Below, one piece after another: positions 45,960 to 54,715 of a DNA stretch of 64,000 nucleotides (position 1 is its first letter; each line of letters starts with the position of its first letter). Made by a program: the position numbers and the translations under genes. The DNA is taken from positions 685,379,881 to 685,443,880 of the forward strand of contig NC_057803.1 in the NCBI RefSeq assembly GCF_018294505.1, in the 5' to 3' direction. The DNA comes from Triticum aestivum (Eukaryota > Streptophyta > Magnoliopsida > Poales > Poaceae). The notes beneath the pieces were generated by a model. It was not told where the DNA came from, made no database searches, and worked only from the letters and a program-made list of their open reading frames with translations.

Positions 45960-47540
45960 GGATGAACAGTTCCCGGTGGGGGTGGATGAACAGGACCCCG
46001 TGGTGTTGCCTCTGGATGAACAGGACCCCGATCGATCGAGCCGGTTGGGGCTGGATGAACATGACCCCGTGGAGGACTGGATGAACAGGACCACCCCATG
46101 GAGGGCAGGATGAACAGTAGACGGTGGAGGGCTGGATGAACAGTAGCCCGTGGAGGGGTGGTTGAACAGGAGCCCGTGGAGAGGGCTGGCTGAATAGTAG
46201 TAGGTGGAGTAGCGCACGGTGGAGGCTGGATAAACAAGAGCCCGTGGATGAACAGTCGCAGGTGGATGCCGGAGGAGGTCAGCGGTGGATGAACAGTAGC
46301 CCATGGAGGCTGGAGGGGGTCGACGGTGGAGATGAACAGTATCCCGTGGAGTCCCGTTTTGCGGTACGCCACACCCCTCCCGATCAACAGGACCCCCGTT
46401 TCGACCGTAGGAGGTCCGTTTCCTTCGTTTTGCGGTACGCCAAACCCCTCCCGATGAACAGGGTCCTGTTTCGAACATGGTCGGTCGAACACAAGGCCGT
46501 TTCCTCCGTTCTGCGGTACGCCAGGCCTTGTTTCCATCGGTTGTTCTGTCCAAGCCCTCCCGGTGAACTCGACGACGCATTCCATTCCGACCCAGCCGGT
46601 TGGCCCCCCATGAACCCGACGACGATGATGTTTCTCCGTTCCAACCCAGCCATGTACACAAGCCCTGGCCGTACGTATGCGCGAGTAGGCGTTCGAGAGC
46701 CTGCCCGTATGTACGTACGTGGCCGTATTTTCTTCTTGCACGCTGGCCGATGTACGTACGTGTACATGCTACGTGTGCGCCTCTACTACGACATGTGCAC
46801 GCCTCTACATCGACCAGTATGTACGTACACGTTCGCGACCAGAATGACAACGCTACGTACGCTTAGACCAGGTGGATCCCGACTGTCAGGCACTTCCTTG
46901 CATGCGAAGATATAGCTGGTGGGTCCCAGCAGTCAGGAGGGCGAATCGGTTTTCTTTTTTGCCCGGACGCACTTCCTTGCATGCGAAGATGTAGCTGGTG
47001 GGTCCCAGCAGTCAGGGGGAAATGTTTTTTTCATGAAATACGGTGGCCCGTCCGGTGGGTCCCCGCTGTCAGGTGGAGGAATAATTATTTTATGTGTAAT
47101 AAGGAGGCACTTCCTTGCTGTGGTCGTGGACCCAGCTGTCAGCCTCTCCACGTACAGTCCACGTCCGATGGAAGCCGTTCCTTGACCATGTTGACCACGC
47201 CGCGCCGAGAGCACCAGGGCAGTGGACGACGGCGAGGCCTAGGAAGGGGACGACGCGGAGCCGGGGAAGACGCGGCAGTGGAAGCCCGCGCGGACAGGAG
47301 TACAAGGGTTCACTGGTTCGGCTGCGGTGGGAGGCTGCCGTCACCGCAGGGCCTGGCCAGCGGTGGGAATAGTAGGAGGCGGTGAGGCCTTCGCGGCAGC
47401 ACAGCTGGCCACGGGAGGCAGGAGCATGCGACATGACCGGCGCTGCTTTGGGTGGCTGGAGCAAGAAGACCAGAGGCCCCGGACAGCAACGAGCCAGAGA
47501 TGGGAAGACACGGGAGTAGAGTCACGGACGGAGAGGTGTA
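45960..47540. mobile_element. CACTA-like element: subterminal region continued
   Basis: Completes the GGATGAACAG minisatellite interrupted at 23310 (45960 to about 46355), then has degenerate GATGAACAG/GTGGAGG repeats, three copies of a CGTTTTGCGGTACGCCA-type motif (about 46353, 46427, 46510), a GTACGTACG-rich stretch (46670-46860) and three copies of GGTGGGTCCCxxCxGTCAG with CACTTCCTTGCATGCGAAG (46870-47120). No coding region is supported; overlapping ORFs on both strands result from GC-rich repeats. Assigned to the same element as 22627-23305 by continuity across Copia-2. Confidence 0.5.
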
Positions 47541-48133
47541 TGAGGGTTAACTAGTTCTGGTGCGGTGTGGTTCGGCAGTCGGTGGAGAAGAACATGAGGT
47601 GTGGAGGGGTGGAGGGATGGCCTGGCCAACGGTGGAGTAGCGCTTCATAGCGAAGCGTGCTAAGCAGAGCTGCTAGTAGCAGGAGGCGGGAGCAGGTGGT
47701 CCCGGTGGCGCTGGAGCAAGAAGACGAGAGATTGAAGATGGATGTCGGTCGTTGGATGTAAATCCAACGGCTAACGATGTTAGAATCATTTGTTGACTAA
47801 GTTGACGACGACTTGCATTGGCTTCAGCCTATTGGCCCACATTTCAGCCTCCAAAAATGTGGCACGTATTCAACCCATTTTTTCAGAATTTACAGTCATT
47901 TTTTGTGGGGTAGAATTTACAGTCCATTTGATCTTTTTTTTGAATTATAGTCCATTAGCTGGACTGGGTGAACAAATAATGTAGCGCCCTTGCGGCCTGT
48001 TTATGTTTTTCCTAAAAAAATACAGGCCATTTGCACTTTCTCGAAATACATGATTTTGCTGGGCTGATTCTAATTATAATGTTGGGGTGGGCGCAACAAT
48101 GTTATCAAAAAATAAACATGGGTTGAGCATTTT

Positions 48134-48162
48134 GTTATATATATATATATATATATATAATT
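48134..48162. repeat. TA dinucleotide microsatellite
   Basis: Uninterrupted TA run of about 28 bp. Confidence 0.95.
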
Positions 48163-48513
48163 GATTTATTATTACATTGGTCCTTAAATCTTACCAAGCT
48201 TTTGTACACAATCACCAGGATTTTCGTTGCCAAAAAAATCCAGGATTTTATTGTTAAGAAATTATTTTTATAAGTTAACAAGATGTGGGATATTGTTTTC
48301 TTACATATGTAAGTATCTGTTAAATATATGATGATAATAACAATAATATATAATAACATATAAAATAATTTAAATATATACAATATAGTTAGAAGGGAAA
48401 CATAAGTTGGACCAGGCGTTCCTATTCTTATATAGAAAAATAGAACAAACCTCTACGTTCTCTTCAAAAAAATATAAATTGGTTTGCCGATGTTTCAGGA
48501 AAAATAAAACCTT

Positions 48514-48589
48514 GGATGGGAGGTCCATACGCCGGTCGATACATGACGGCCCTCAAGAAAATAGAAACGGCCCTATGGACCTCCCATCC
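48514..48589. repeat. Perfect 16-bp inverted repeat (hairpin)
   Basis: Arms GGATGGGAGGTCCATA (48514-48529) and TATGGACCTCCCATCC (48574-48589) with a 44-base loop that itself has GACGGCCC...ACGGCCC repeats. Too small to classify as a MITE with confidence. Confidence 0.8.
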
Positions 48590-49009
48590 GAGGTCGTGGG
48601 CTGCGCATGTTAAAAAAGAAAGCCTAGACGGGGCAGCCCAAAACCTAGCTGATACTTGTTGCCCCAGTGATAATAAATGATACCTGCCAGCTCCCTGGCT
48701 TCATTGTGAATTTATCTCCTATAGTAACTACGTTGAAGCACCTAAAAATGTAACTATGTTGACAAACCCGTGGGCCCCAATGTCAGTATAGCATTAGGAG
48801 GAAGTATGTTTTTGATGAGGCACTTGCTTGCGTACGGCCATGGACCTGGTGGGTCCCGACTATCCGCCTCTCCACGTACAGTCCTCTCCAGATTCCTCTC
48901 GTTTGTTCAGCATGTTCACAACGGCAGACAGTGGCGTCGCAGCGAGCGCACAAAGGCACAGGAGGAGATCCGACCACCTGAGGAAGTGCCTTATTAGTAA
49001 CGAAATAAC

Positions 49010-49085
49010 TGAACTAGCCTAGTGGCCGAGTGACACTACCCGACAGCTGTTCTGCTCGGGTTCGATTCCACCTGTGCAGAGAAAA
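49010..49085 (+). ncRNA. tRNA-like (SINE head) sequence with pol III A and B boxes
   Basis: A-box-like TGGCCGAGTGA at 49023-49033 and a perfect B box GGTTCGATTCC at 49059-49069, spaced as in tRNA genes. The stem around the B box does not pair well and no acceptor stem is visible, so this is more likely a SINE head or decayed tRNA pseudogene than a working tRNA. No poly(A) or simple-repeat tail was identified. Confidence 0.4.
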
Positions 49086-49700
49086 TATCTCCAAAAATTT
49101 TGCCTCTGCCTTTATTGACATGTGGGTCCCAATTGTCATCTACGCACACCACGTCCTACACTTGCCAAAACTTCGTCCCTCGCTTTCTCTGTTTTTTGCA
49201 CACTCGACATTGTGTGGGCATTTTGAAAATGGCATATCTTTTTGATTGTGCATCATATGAAGATGTGATATGCATGAATGTTGATCAGCATGATGTTAAC
49301 TGGTTAGTAGTTCCAGTTTCAACCATGAATAAAACTTCCAGCATGATGTTAACACTGTTTGAAAAGGCCGTGTTAATATAAATGCTCTGCCTCTAAAAGT
49401 TGTAGTTTCTTATCTGAAACTGAACTTGGAGTTTTTTACCTGAAACTGGAACTTGCAGTTTCTTCTCTGAGGATCACATTGTCTACACTTTTATACTCCT
49501 ATGAAACTACATTTTTTAAGTGCTAAAACTAGATCTCTAGAATTCATAAAATACTTCATATGCTCAATACTGCAAATCTGAAATTCAAAAGACATTCATA
49601 TCTGAAAGTACTCTCAAAATACACAACACAAAACACAATTCACAACCTGTAAATACTAACAACCCTAAGCTCCTCCTGGCAATTCACAACCTGCCCGACT
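49086..49700. other. No supported gene
   Basis: AT-rich sequence with repeated TCTGAAACTGGAACTTGCAG-like phrases (49410-49460) but no credible coding region. Confidence 0.6.
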
Positions 49701-49908
49701 ATTGGTCTGGGGGGGCAATCCCTCCTATTCCTCAGCGGCAGACAGCCGCCTCGTGAGACGATGTGAACGGCGAGGGAGAGGATGGCGGGGAAGCATTGTC
49801 GGGCCAACTATTTTTCTCCTCTTGCAGTTGGGTTCGGTCGACGAAGACTCCACCGGCTTGCTCTGGCACGACACCCTCACAAACGGCATCCTGTAGATGC
49901 TCAATCCT

Positions 49909-50193
49909 TCAATCTCTGGTGGATGCTCCATCTGGGATTGATACTCCCACCATCGGATTCAGATTCGGTGAATCTGTTTGCTCCATGGCCCTGAGGAGCA
50001 GCTCTATGTACTCCCGCGCGACTCCCTTCAGGAGTATCGCCGCCTTTTCGCTCTGTTGCAGATATTTGGCCATGGATGTCGCCGTCGCCGCTAGTTGGTC
50101 CTTGTTGTCAAACCAAGACTGTATCTCCAACATCCTAGCTAGCTTCACAGGGTCGCCGTCTGTGATCCTCACGTATCGGTTGCACTCCTCCAT
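49909..50193 (-). CDS. Hypothetical protein fragment, paralogue A
   Basis: Start chosen at ATG 50193 (MEECNRYVRITDGDPVKLAR) because it aligns with the start of paralogue B (50876); an in-frame ATG upstream at 50220 is possible. The 94-residue product has the shared core R-I-x-D-G-D-x-x-K-L-A-R-x-x-E-I-x-x-W-F-D-N, then AATATSMAKYLQQSEKAAIL and LKGVAREYIELLLRAMEQ, a helical pattern. A further frame (49931-49725, MEHPPEIEGLSIYRMPFVRV) overlaps its end, so the gene may continue after a frameshift. I do not recognise the family. Probably a gene fragment. Confidence 0.4.
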   Translation of the reverse strand: MEECNRYVRITDGDPVKLARMLEIQSWFDNKDQLAATATSMAKYLQQSEKAAILLKGVAREYIELLLRAMEQTDSPNLNPMVGVSIPDGASTRD

Positions 50194-50240
50194 CGATCTA
50201 CTTCTCCACATCACCTTCACTCACCGGCGGTGGTTTTGTA

Positions 50241-50440
50241 TGGAAGAGGAGAGGAGCAGCGCTGGTTTTGGTTTCGAATGGGAGAGGAGCGATGCTGGTT
50301 TTGGATTGGAACAGGAGAGGAGGGGTGTTGGTTTTGAAATGGAAGAGGAGAGGAGCGGCGCTGGATTTAGATTGGAATAGGAGAGGAGCAGCGGTGGTTT
50401 AAGAGGAGAAGAGCGGAAGAGCGGCGCTGGTCTTGGAAGT
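50241..50440 (-). repeat. Minisatellite of about 33 bp upstream of paralogue A
   Basis: Imperfect units GAGGAGAGGAGCRGCGCTGG followed by TTTTGGxTTxGAATGG, about six copies. Read on the minus strand it lies in the 5' flank of paralogue A and gives a spurious repetitive ORF (50221-50496). A related array precedes paralogue B. Confidence 0.75.
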
Positions 50441-50751
50441 ATTTTTTTGTTTTGTGTATTTTGGGTCAAAGTTTGACCACGTACTGTATTTGACAAGCAA
50501 AATGTGAATGCATGTCACCAAAAATTGTATTGTTTGGTTCGTATCTGAATGTACTTTCAAATTATATTATTTTTGCAACATATAACATATATTTTATTTG
50601 CAAAAATCATGGTCAATTATGACCCAGAATAAAAGGGAGGCTAGTTAATGTGGGGTCGCTTTATTAATTGAAGGGTAAATTGATTTTGATTTTGATCCAG
50701 TCACAGCGTGCCGGCCCTCTCGTCCAATCCTAAATCGCTGTCGCACGCTCC

Positions 50752-50865
50752 TCTCCCTCTTCTCCATTGCAAAACCACCTCCTCTCCTCTCCATCATCTC
50801 CATTCCAAAACCACTATCTCGCCTCTCCCTCTTCTCCATTGCAAAACCACCTCCTCTCTCCTCGG
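50752..50865 (+). repeat. Minisatellite upstream of paralogue B
   Basis: Units CTCCATTGCAAAACCACCTC with CTCTCCTCTC spacers, about three to four copies; the same consensus as the reverse complement of 50241-50440. Confidence 0.75.
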
Positions 50866-50875
50866 ACGAGGATCT

Positions 50876-51028
50876 ATGGAGGGGATGCAGCAGCGAATCA
50901 GGCAGATCGCCGGCGGCGACCAGGCAAAGTTAGCCAGGTTGAAGGAGATACTTACTTGGTTTGACAATGAGTGGGAGATTTCAAGGACGGGGCTTTTCCT
51001 GCACGGTAGGCGGGGCAGTTCCGCCTAG
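50876..51028 (+). CDS. Hypothetical protein fragment, paralogue B
   Basis: ATG at 50876 starts MEGMQQRIRQIAGGDQAKLA and shares with paralogue A the pattern ME...R-I...GD...KLAR...EI...WFDN over the first 34 residues. After that the sequences part and the frame ends after 50 codons. It is the truncated sister of 49909-50193 in head-to-head orientation. No family recognised. Confidence 0.4.
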   Translation: MEGMQQRIRQIAGGDQAKLARLKEILTWFDNEWEISRTGLFLHGRRGSSA

Positions 51029-51784
51029 TCGGTTCAACAGAGACGCGAGAAGATGAGGGAGTAGGCTGCTGCAAACATAGGGCTGTGTGATTTGACAGTG
51101 AGTTGCTGCTGGATAGTTGGGGCCCGGTGATTTGACTTGCCATTATCATTTTAACTACGGCGCTACGACCGGCTTGAGTCTCCCGATTCCTGACCACCTC
51201 CATAAAGGTGCCTCTCCCGATGCTGCACCATGTAGAGGCTGGCTCTTGCTTGAGAGCCCACTCCTCCATTTTTTCCTTGCCTCTTTCCCCCACATATGCA
51301 AAAATGCCATGTAACGGGCTTATAGCCCACTATTGTACTTGATCCTACATGTGCTAAGCCTGCCACATAGGCATAAAGTCTGATGTGGCAAGTTAATTAA
51401 GAAGAGAGAGACTAGTTTGGTGACCCCAGGAAGAAATGGTGGTAAGCGCGTGTACCTAGATGAAGCAAACTTAGCAACAAAAAACTAAGCACCTGTGCAT
51501 TGGGGACTTGAGTTGCTAAGCCATTTAATGCCCATGGCACCTCATCTAAGCACCATTTCATTGGAAGAGGTCACTCCTTGGCAAATGCAATAAATACTAC
51601 GAAGAAAGAGATAGAGAGAAGTAAACAAAAAATACTCTCATAGCCAACCTTATAGCTAACCTTGTTGTATGAGTGACTAAGTGATGACTATGTATGACAT
51701 GCCAACATCAGATAGCCTAATGCACCGTGTTAAATATCCAAGGGCGCGACCGCGCGAGCGAGGCGACGACCGTGGTAGGCGCGA
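51029..51784. other. Non-coding stretch
   Basis: No gene supported. From about 51300 the sequence has transposon-like AT-rich character with the phrases ATAGCCAACCTTATAGCTAACC (split by 1-2 bases) and CTAAGCACC repeats near 51484-51555, suggestive of a degraded MITE; ends were not defined. Confidence 0.4.
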
Positions 51785-51957
51785 CCATGATACGGGCTGC
51801 TGGCAGCCCTTGGATCTGAGATCGGACGGTCGCATGCTAAGTTATTGAACATTTGCAGAATAACCCTCAAGGATAGGATATTCACCCATAGGTCTAGAAT
51901 CACGCCATGCAACCGTTCGACCTCAGATCCAAGGGCTCTCAGAAGCCCGTATCATGG
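51785..51957. mobile_element. 173-bp fold-back element (MITE-like)
   Basis: Terminal inverted repeats of about 53 bp: left CCATGATACGGGCT...GGATCTGAGATC (51785-51837) and right reverse complement of CCATGCAACCGTTCGACCTC...GTATCATGG (51905-51957). About 85 percent of arm positions pair. A clear target duplication was not seen. It lies about 265 bp upstream of the exonuclease gene. Confidence 0.6.
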
Positions 51958-52221
51958 GAGAATGGAAAGCTTCGTATCACCTGTAATTTTCCTGACGCTT
52001 GACATGACATCGAAAGCCATTTAATTGGGCATCGAGTAGACATGACATCTAATTGGGCCCCCATAGTACTGTGCATGAATCCATTTATCCACCAGGCAAG
52101 CCACTACCCTGCCATTCGCACCCCCCCCACTCGACATTTTTACCATCGATAAACCGCTCCTAGTCGTCCCATCCTTTCACATTACGGCAGTTCCACTAAT
52201 CCTAACCCTCCTCCCAAACCC

Positions 52222-52941
52222 ATGGCGTCCCAAATCTCCATGATCGACGGTGAGTACAAGGTTAGAACCATCACCGGCGATGAGTTCGACGTCATCTACA
52301 CCCATTCTTCCGCAACAGTGAAAGAATGCCTTGCTCGCTTCAAACGCATGTTCGAAAACTCAAATGATGAGTGGGTTGCTGGGCTAGATGTTGAGTACAC
52401 CACAGTCCTGGGAAGCGAGAAGAAACTAAAGGAGGCAGAGAAGAAGAAGCCCGCCATGATCCAGGTTTGTGTGCATGACTTATGCTTGGTCTACCACATA
52501 TGCCATGCCGACATTGAGTGCGAGGAATTTAAGGACTTCCTCAAGGGCCGCCGAGTCAAATTCGTTACAATAGACTTTAGGAACGACAAGGAAATCCTGG
52601 GTCGGATAGGCCTCGTTGTAGGCGACCCCTTCGACCTCCAGAAGGAAGGGCTGGTGCCCTTCCTTGATCAGCCTTCAATGCTTACCCTGGCAGGAGCCAT
52701 GGTTCATCCTATGTATGATGAACTGAAGAAAGCTCCGCACACGTTTCATCATGCATGGCAGTGGACTGTACTAGATATAGACCACATCCACTATGCTGCA
52801 ATGGATGGCTGCCTTTGTTTCAATATCTACAAGGGTTGGATGAAGAGCAAGAGCCAAGTGTGCGGTTCAAGCAAAGAAGTATCACCCACGAGGAAGAGGG
52901 ACAAGGACGAAGTCGAGGACGTGGACGAGGACTCTGAGTAA
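52222..52941 (+). CDS. WRN-like 3'-5' exonuclease domain protein (DEDDy family), 239 aa
   Basis: Single-exon gene with a plant-like start context (AAACCCATGGCG). The product is a stand-alone 3'-5' exonuclease domain of the kind in Werner-type plant exonucleases, which remove nucleotides from DNA or RNA 3' ends with two metal ions. Motif I GLDVEY (D56, E58), motif II in TIDFRNDKEIL (D122), motif III YAAMDGCLCFNIY (Y191, D195): all DEDDy residues are present. Domain spans about residues 25-210; the tail (SPTRKRDKDEVEDVDEDSE) is basic then acidic. Length matches the small grass members. It is the only intact non-transposon gene in the window. Substrate and expression are unknown. Confidence 0.85.
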   Translation: MASQISMIDGEYKVRTITGDEFDVIYTHSSATVKECLARFKRMFENSNDEWVAGLDVEYTTVLGSEKKLKEAEKKKPAMIQVCVHDLCLVYHICHADIECEEFKDFLKGRRVKFVTIDFRNDKEILGRIGLVVGDPFDLQKEGLVPFLDQPSMLTLAGAMVHPMYDELKKAPHTFHHAWQWTVLDIDHIHYAAMDGCLCFNIYKGWMKSKSQVCGSSKEVSPTRKRDKDEVEDVDEDSE

Positions 52942-53016
52942 GGTGGCAGTGTCGTTGCTCATGGTGGTTCTAATGTAGTGTCTACCGGATTAGTTGCTTC
53001 GTTTAATTTCTGGTGT

Positions 53017-53269
53017 GCTTAGTTTTATTTGAGGGGTGTGTTGTGCTGAGCCCCCAGCAGAACTATGTTATGTTTCTTCTTGTTACATTTCATACATTTC
53101 ATCTTTTAGTTGGTATAGTACAACCACTCATTTCTTAACATTATATACGTACAATATATATGGCCAACATCATATAGCCAGCAATTTAGTTGTCAAAGAA
53201 TTTCAGGGTGCTTAGTTTTGTCAAAGAATTCCAAGATGCTTAGTTTTATTTGAGGGGTGTGTTGTGCTG
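53017..53269. repeat. Direct repeat of 32 bp in the 3' flank of the exonuclease gene
   Basis: An identical 32-bp sequence beginning GCTTAGTTTTATTTGAGGGG occurs at 53017-53048 and 53238-53269, with a further partial copy (GTGCTTAGTTTTGTCAAAGAA) between. This is a local duplication in the likely 3' UTR. Confidence 0.85.
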
Positions 53270-54067
53270 GACACCATTAACTTATCATTGTGAGAATCGG
53301 CTTATTTTTGTCATGTAACATGGTCAACGGGTTTGACGTGAAAATAACAATGTCTAATGGCATTTCTGAGCAAACATCTAACTTAACGATGGCATTTTTT
53401 AGATATCTAATTGCATTTTTGAGCAGGCATCTCACGGATCGATGGCATTTTTTGCTGTCCGATTTGGAAGGCGCACACATTAACAATCAACAAAGTCATT
53501 TTGGAACAAGTGATGTCACGTCACAATCGGAAACACAAGTATTATTGAAACCGTGGGCGTTCTATTTACCATTTCATGCCACCACGCGTCCCCTTTTTTA
53601 TTAGCTAGGAGGCATCATGCAGGGTAGCTATTTGAGTATGGGAGGCGTGCGATCAGACCCCTGCGCGTGCTTATCGGGAGGAGATCCCTTTGACCTCCAT
53701 CTACCGTCCACCTCTCTCCCAAGGTCTCCATTAATGGCGCCCGAGCCTCTGTTCAATGGTGTGGCAATTTCTCACTCGACTGAGATTTAAGAGAGAAAAA
53801 AGAAAATCTGAAAAGAAAATTTTGCACGGATCTTGATGTAAGATCCGACGAACCTATATAGTATCTACTGCGACTTATAGCAAGACTGATGAATATATAT
53901 AAGGACGACGAGAGTGGATAATAATTGCCTTACATAATTAGGAAGATAATTAAAAAAGCCACATGCGGCTACGCCCGAAATACACAAGGGCCAAAGAAGA
54001 AGGAAGACGCATACAACAATCTGGCTCGCTGATCTCTACTTTCTTTATGTGCTGCAGGTCGCGAAGA
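53270..54067. other. Intergenic, no supported gene
   Basis: Contains a 104-codon ORF (53290-53604) with no recognisable features, partly made of GATGGCATTTTTxxG repeats (53340-53450). I do not call it a gene. Confidence 0.5.
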
Positions 54068-54715
54068 CTAGTTCTCGCGGCGAGTGATGATCTCTTTCAT
54101 CAGTTTCATGTCCTTAATACGCTACTTGGCAGCATCCATGGATTCCTCCACCAGCTTGTTGTGCTTGATGCGGAGCATGGCATTCTCGTCCATAAGTTTC
54201 TTGATGATGACGCCTGTCCTCTGCAACACGGCAGCGGTCTCCTCCTCCTGCTTCGCCCTTCTGGTGTTCTTCGCCCTCAGCAGGTCGCGCTCGCCCCGGA
54301 GCTTCGCATTGCCCTCCCCCAGTTGTCGGATGATGCTGGTAGCCTCATCCTACATCCTCGCCCAGCCAGAGATTTGATCCATCTGGCTATGGAATATCGC
54401 ATGCATGCGCCTGTAAGAGTCCTCGCATGCCCGCGAGAAATTTTCCCAAGCCGTCGCGGTGCGGCGGGACCTCCCTGCTACTTCGGTGGCACGGCGAGAC
54501 ATCTCTGCTACTTCCGCGGTGTGGCCGGACCAGTCTGCTACATCGACGGCGCGGCGGGACCTCTGTGCTGCTTCGGCGGCCCGGCGGGACCTCTGTGCTA
54601 CAACTGCTGCGCGGCTGGACATGTCGGCTGCTTTCGCGGCGAGGCGGGACATCTCTCGTGCTTCCTCTTCCATGCTCACCTCTCCCTAGTGGAAATCTCT
54701 CGACCCAGAACTCAT
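54068..54715 (-). pseudogene. Decapeptide-repeat protein gene with three in-frame TAG codons
   Basis: From ATG 54715 the frame reads MSSGSRDFH, TAG (54688-54686), GEVSMEEEAREM, seven 10-residue repeats of the form S-R-R-A-x-x-V-A-x-R, then ENFSRACEDSYRRMHAIFHS and QMDQISGWARM, TAG (54352-54350), DEATSIIRQLGEGNAKLRGE, RDLLRAKNTRRAKQEEE, a helical part with MDENAMLRIKHNKLVEESMD, TAG (54124-54122), RIKDMKLMKEIITRREN and a final TAG at 54070. Apart from the stops the 215-codon frame is coherent. It is Ala/Arg/Glu-rich and coiled-coil-like. Family unrecognised; glutamine fits each stop. Confidence 0.6.
54456..54665 (-). repeat. 30-bp coding minisatellite, seven copies
   Basis: Plus-strand units GCGGCGCGGCGGGACCTCTG followed by TGCTxCxxCx, exactly 30 bp each, encode a 10-residue repeat on the minus strand. 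The unit length keeps frame. Confidence 0.85.

Larger units (their letters stand above)
47541..49000. other. Non-coding, low-complexity region
   Basis: No gene is supported. It holds a TA microsatellite (48134-48162), a short hairpin (48514-48589) and another copy of the GGTGGGTCCC/CCTCTCCACGTACAGTCC block (48840-48890) also found at 47060-47160, suggesting that the CACTA-like material extends at least to about 48,980. Confidence 0.5.

Noticed and set aside
45960..47200. CRISPR-like array from regularly spaced GGATGAACAG repeats
   Set aside because: Spacers are themselves repeated and the context is a plant transposon; no cas genes.
48514..48589. Rho-independent terminator
   Set aside because: The hairpin resembles one, but the genome is a plant nuclear genome and there is no adjacent gene or T run.
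50952..51293. 113-codon minus-strand ORF at 50952-51293
   Set aside because: Overlaps paralogue B on the opposite strand, low-complexity Ser/Pro composition, no family resemblance.
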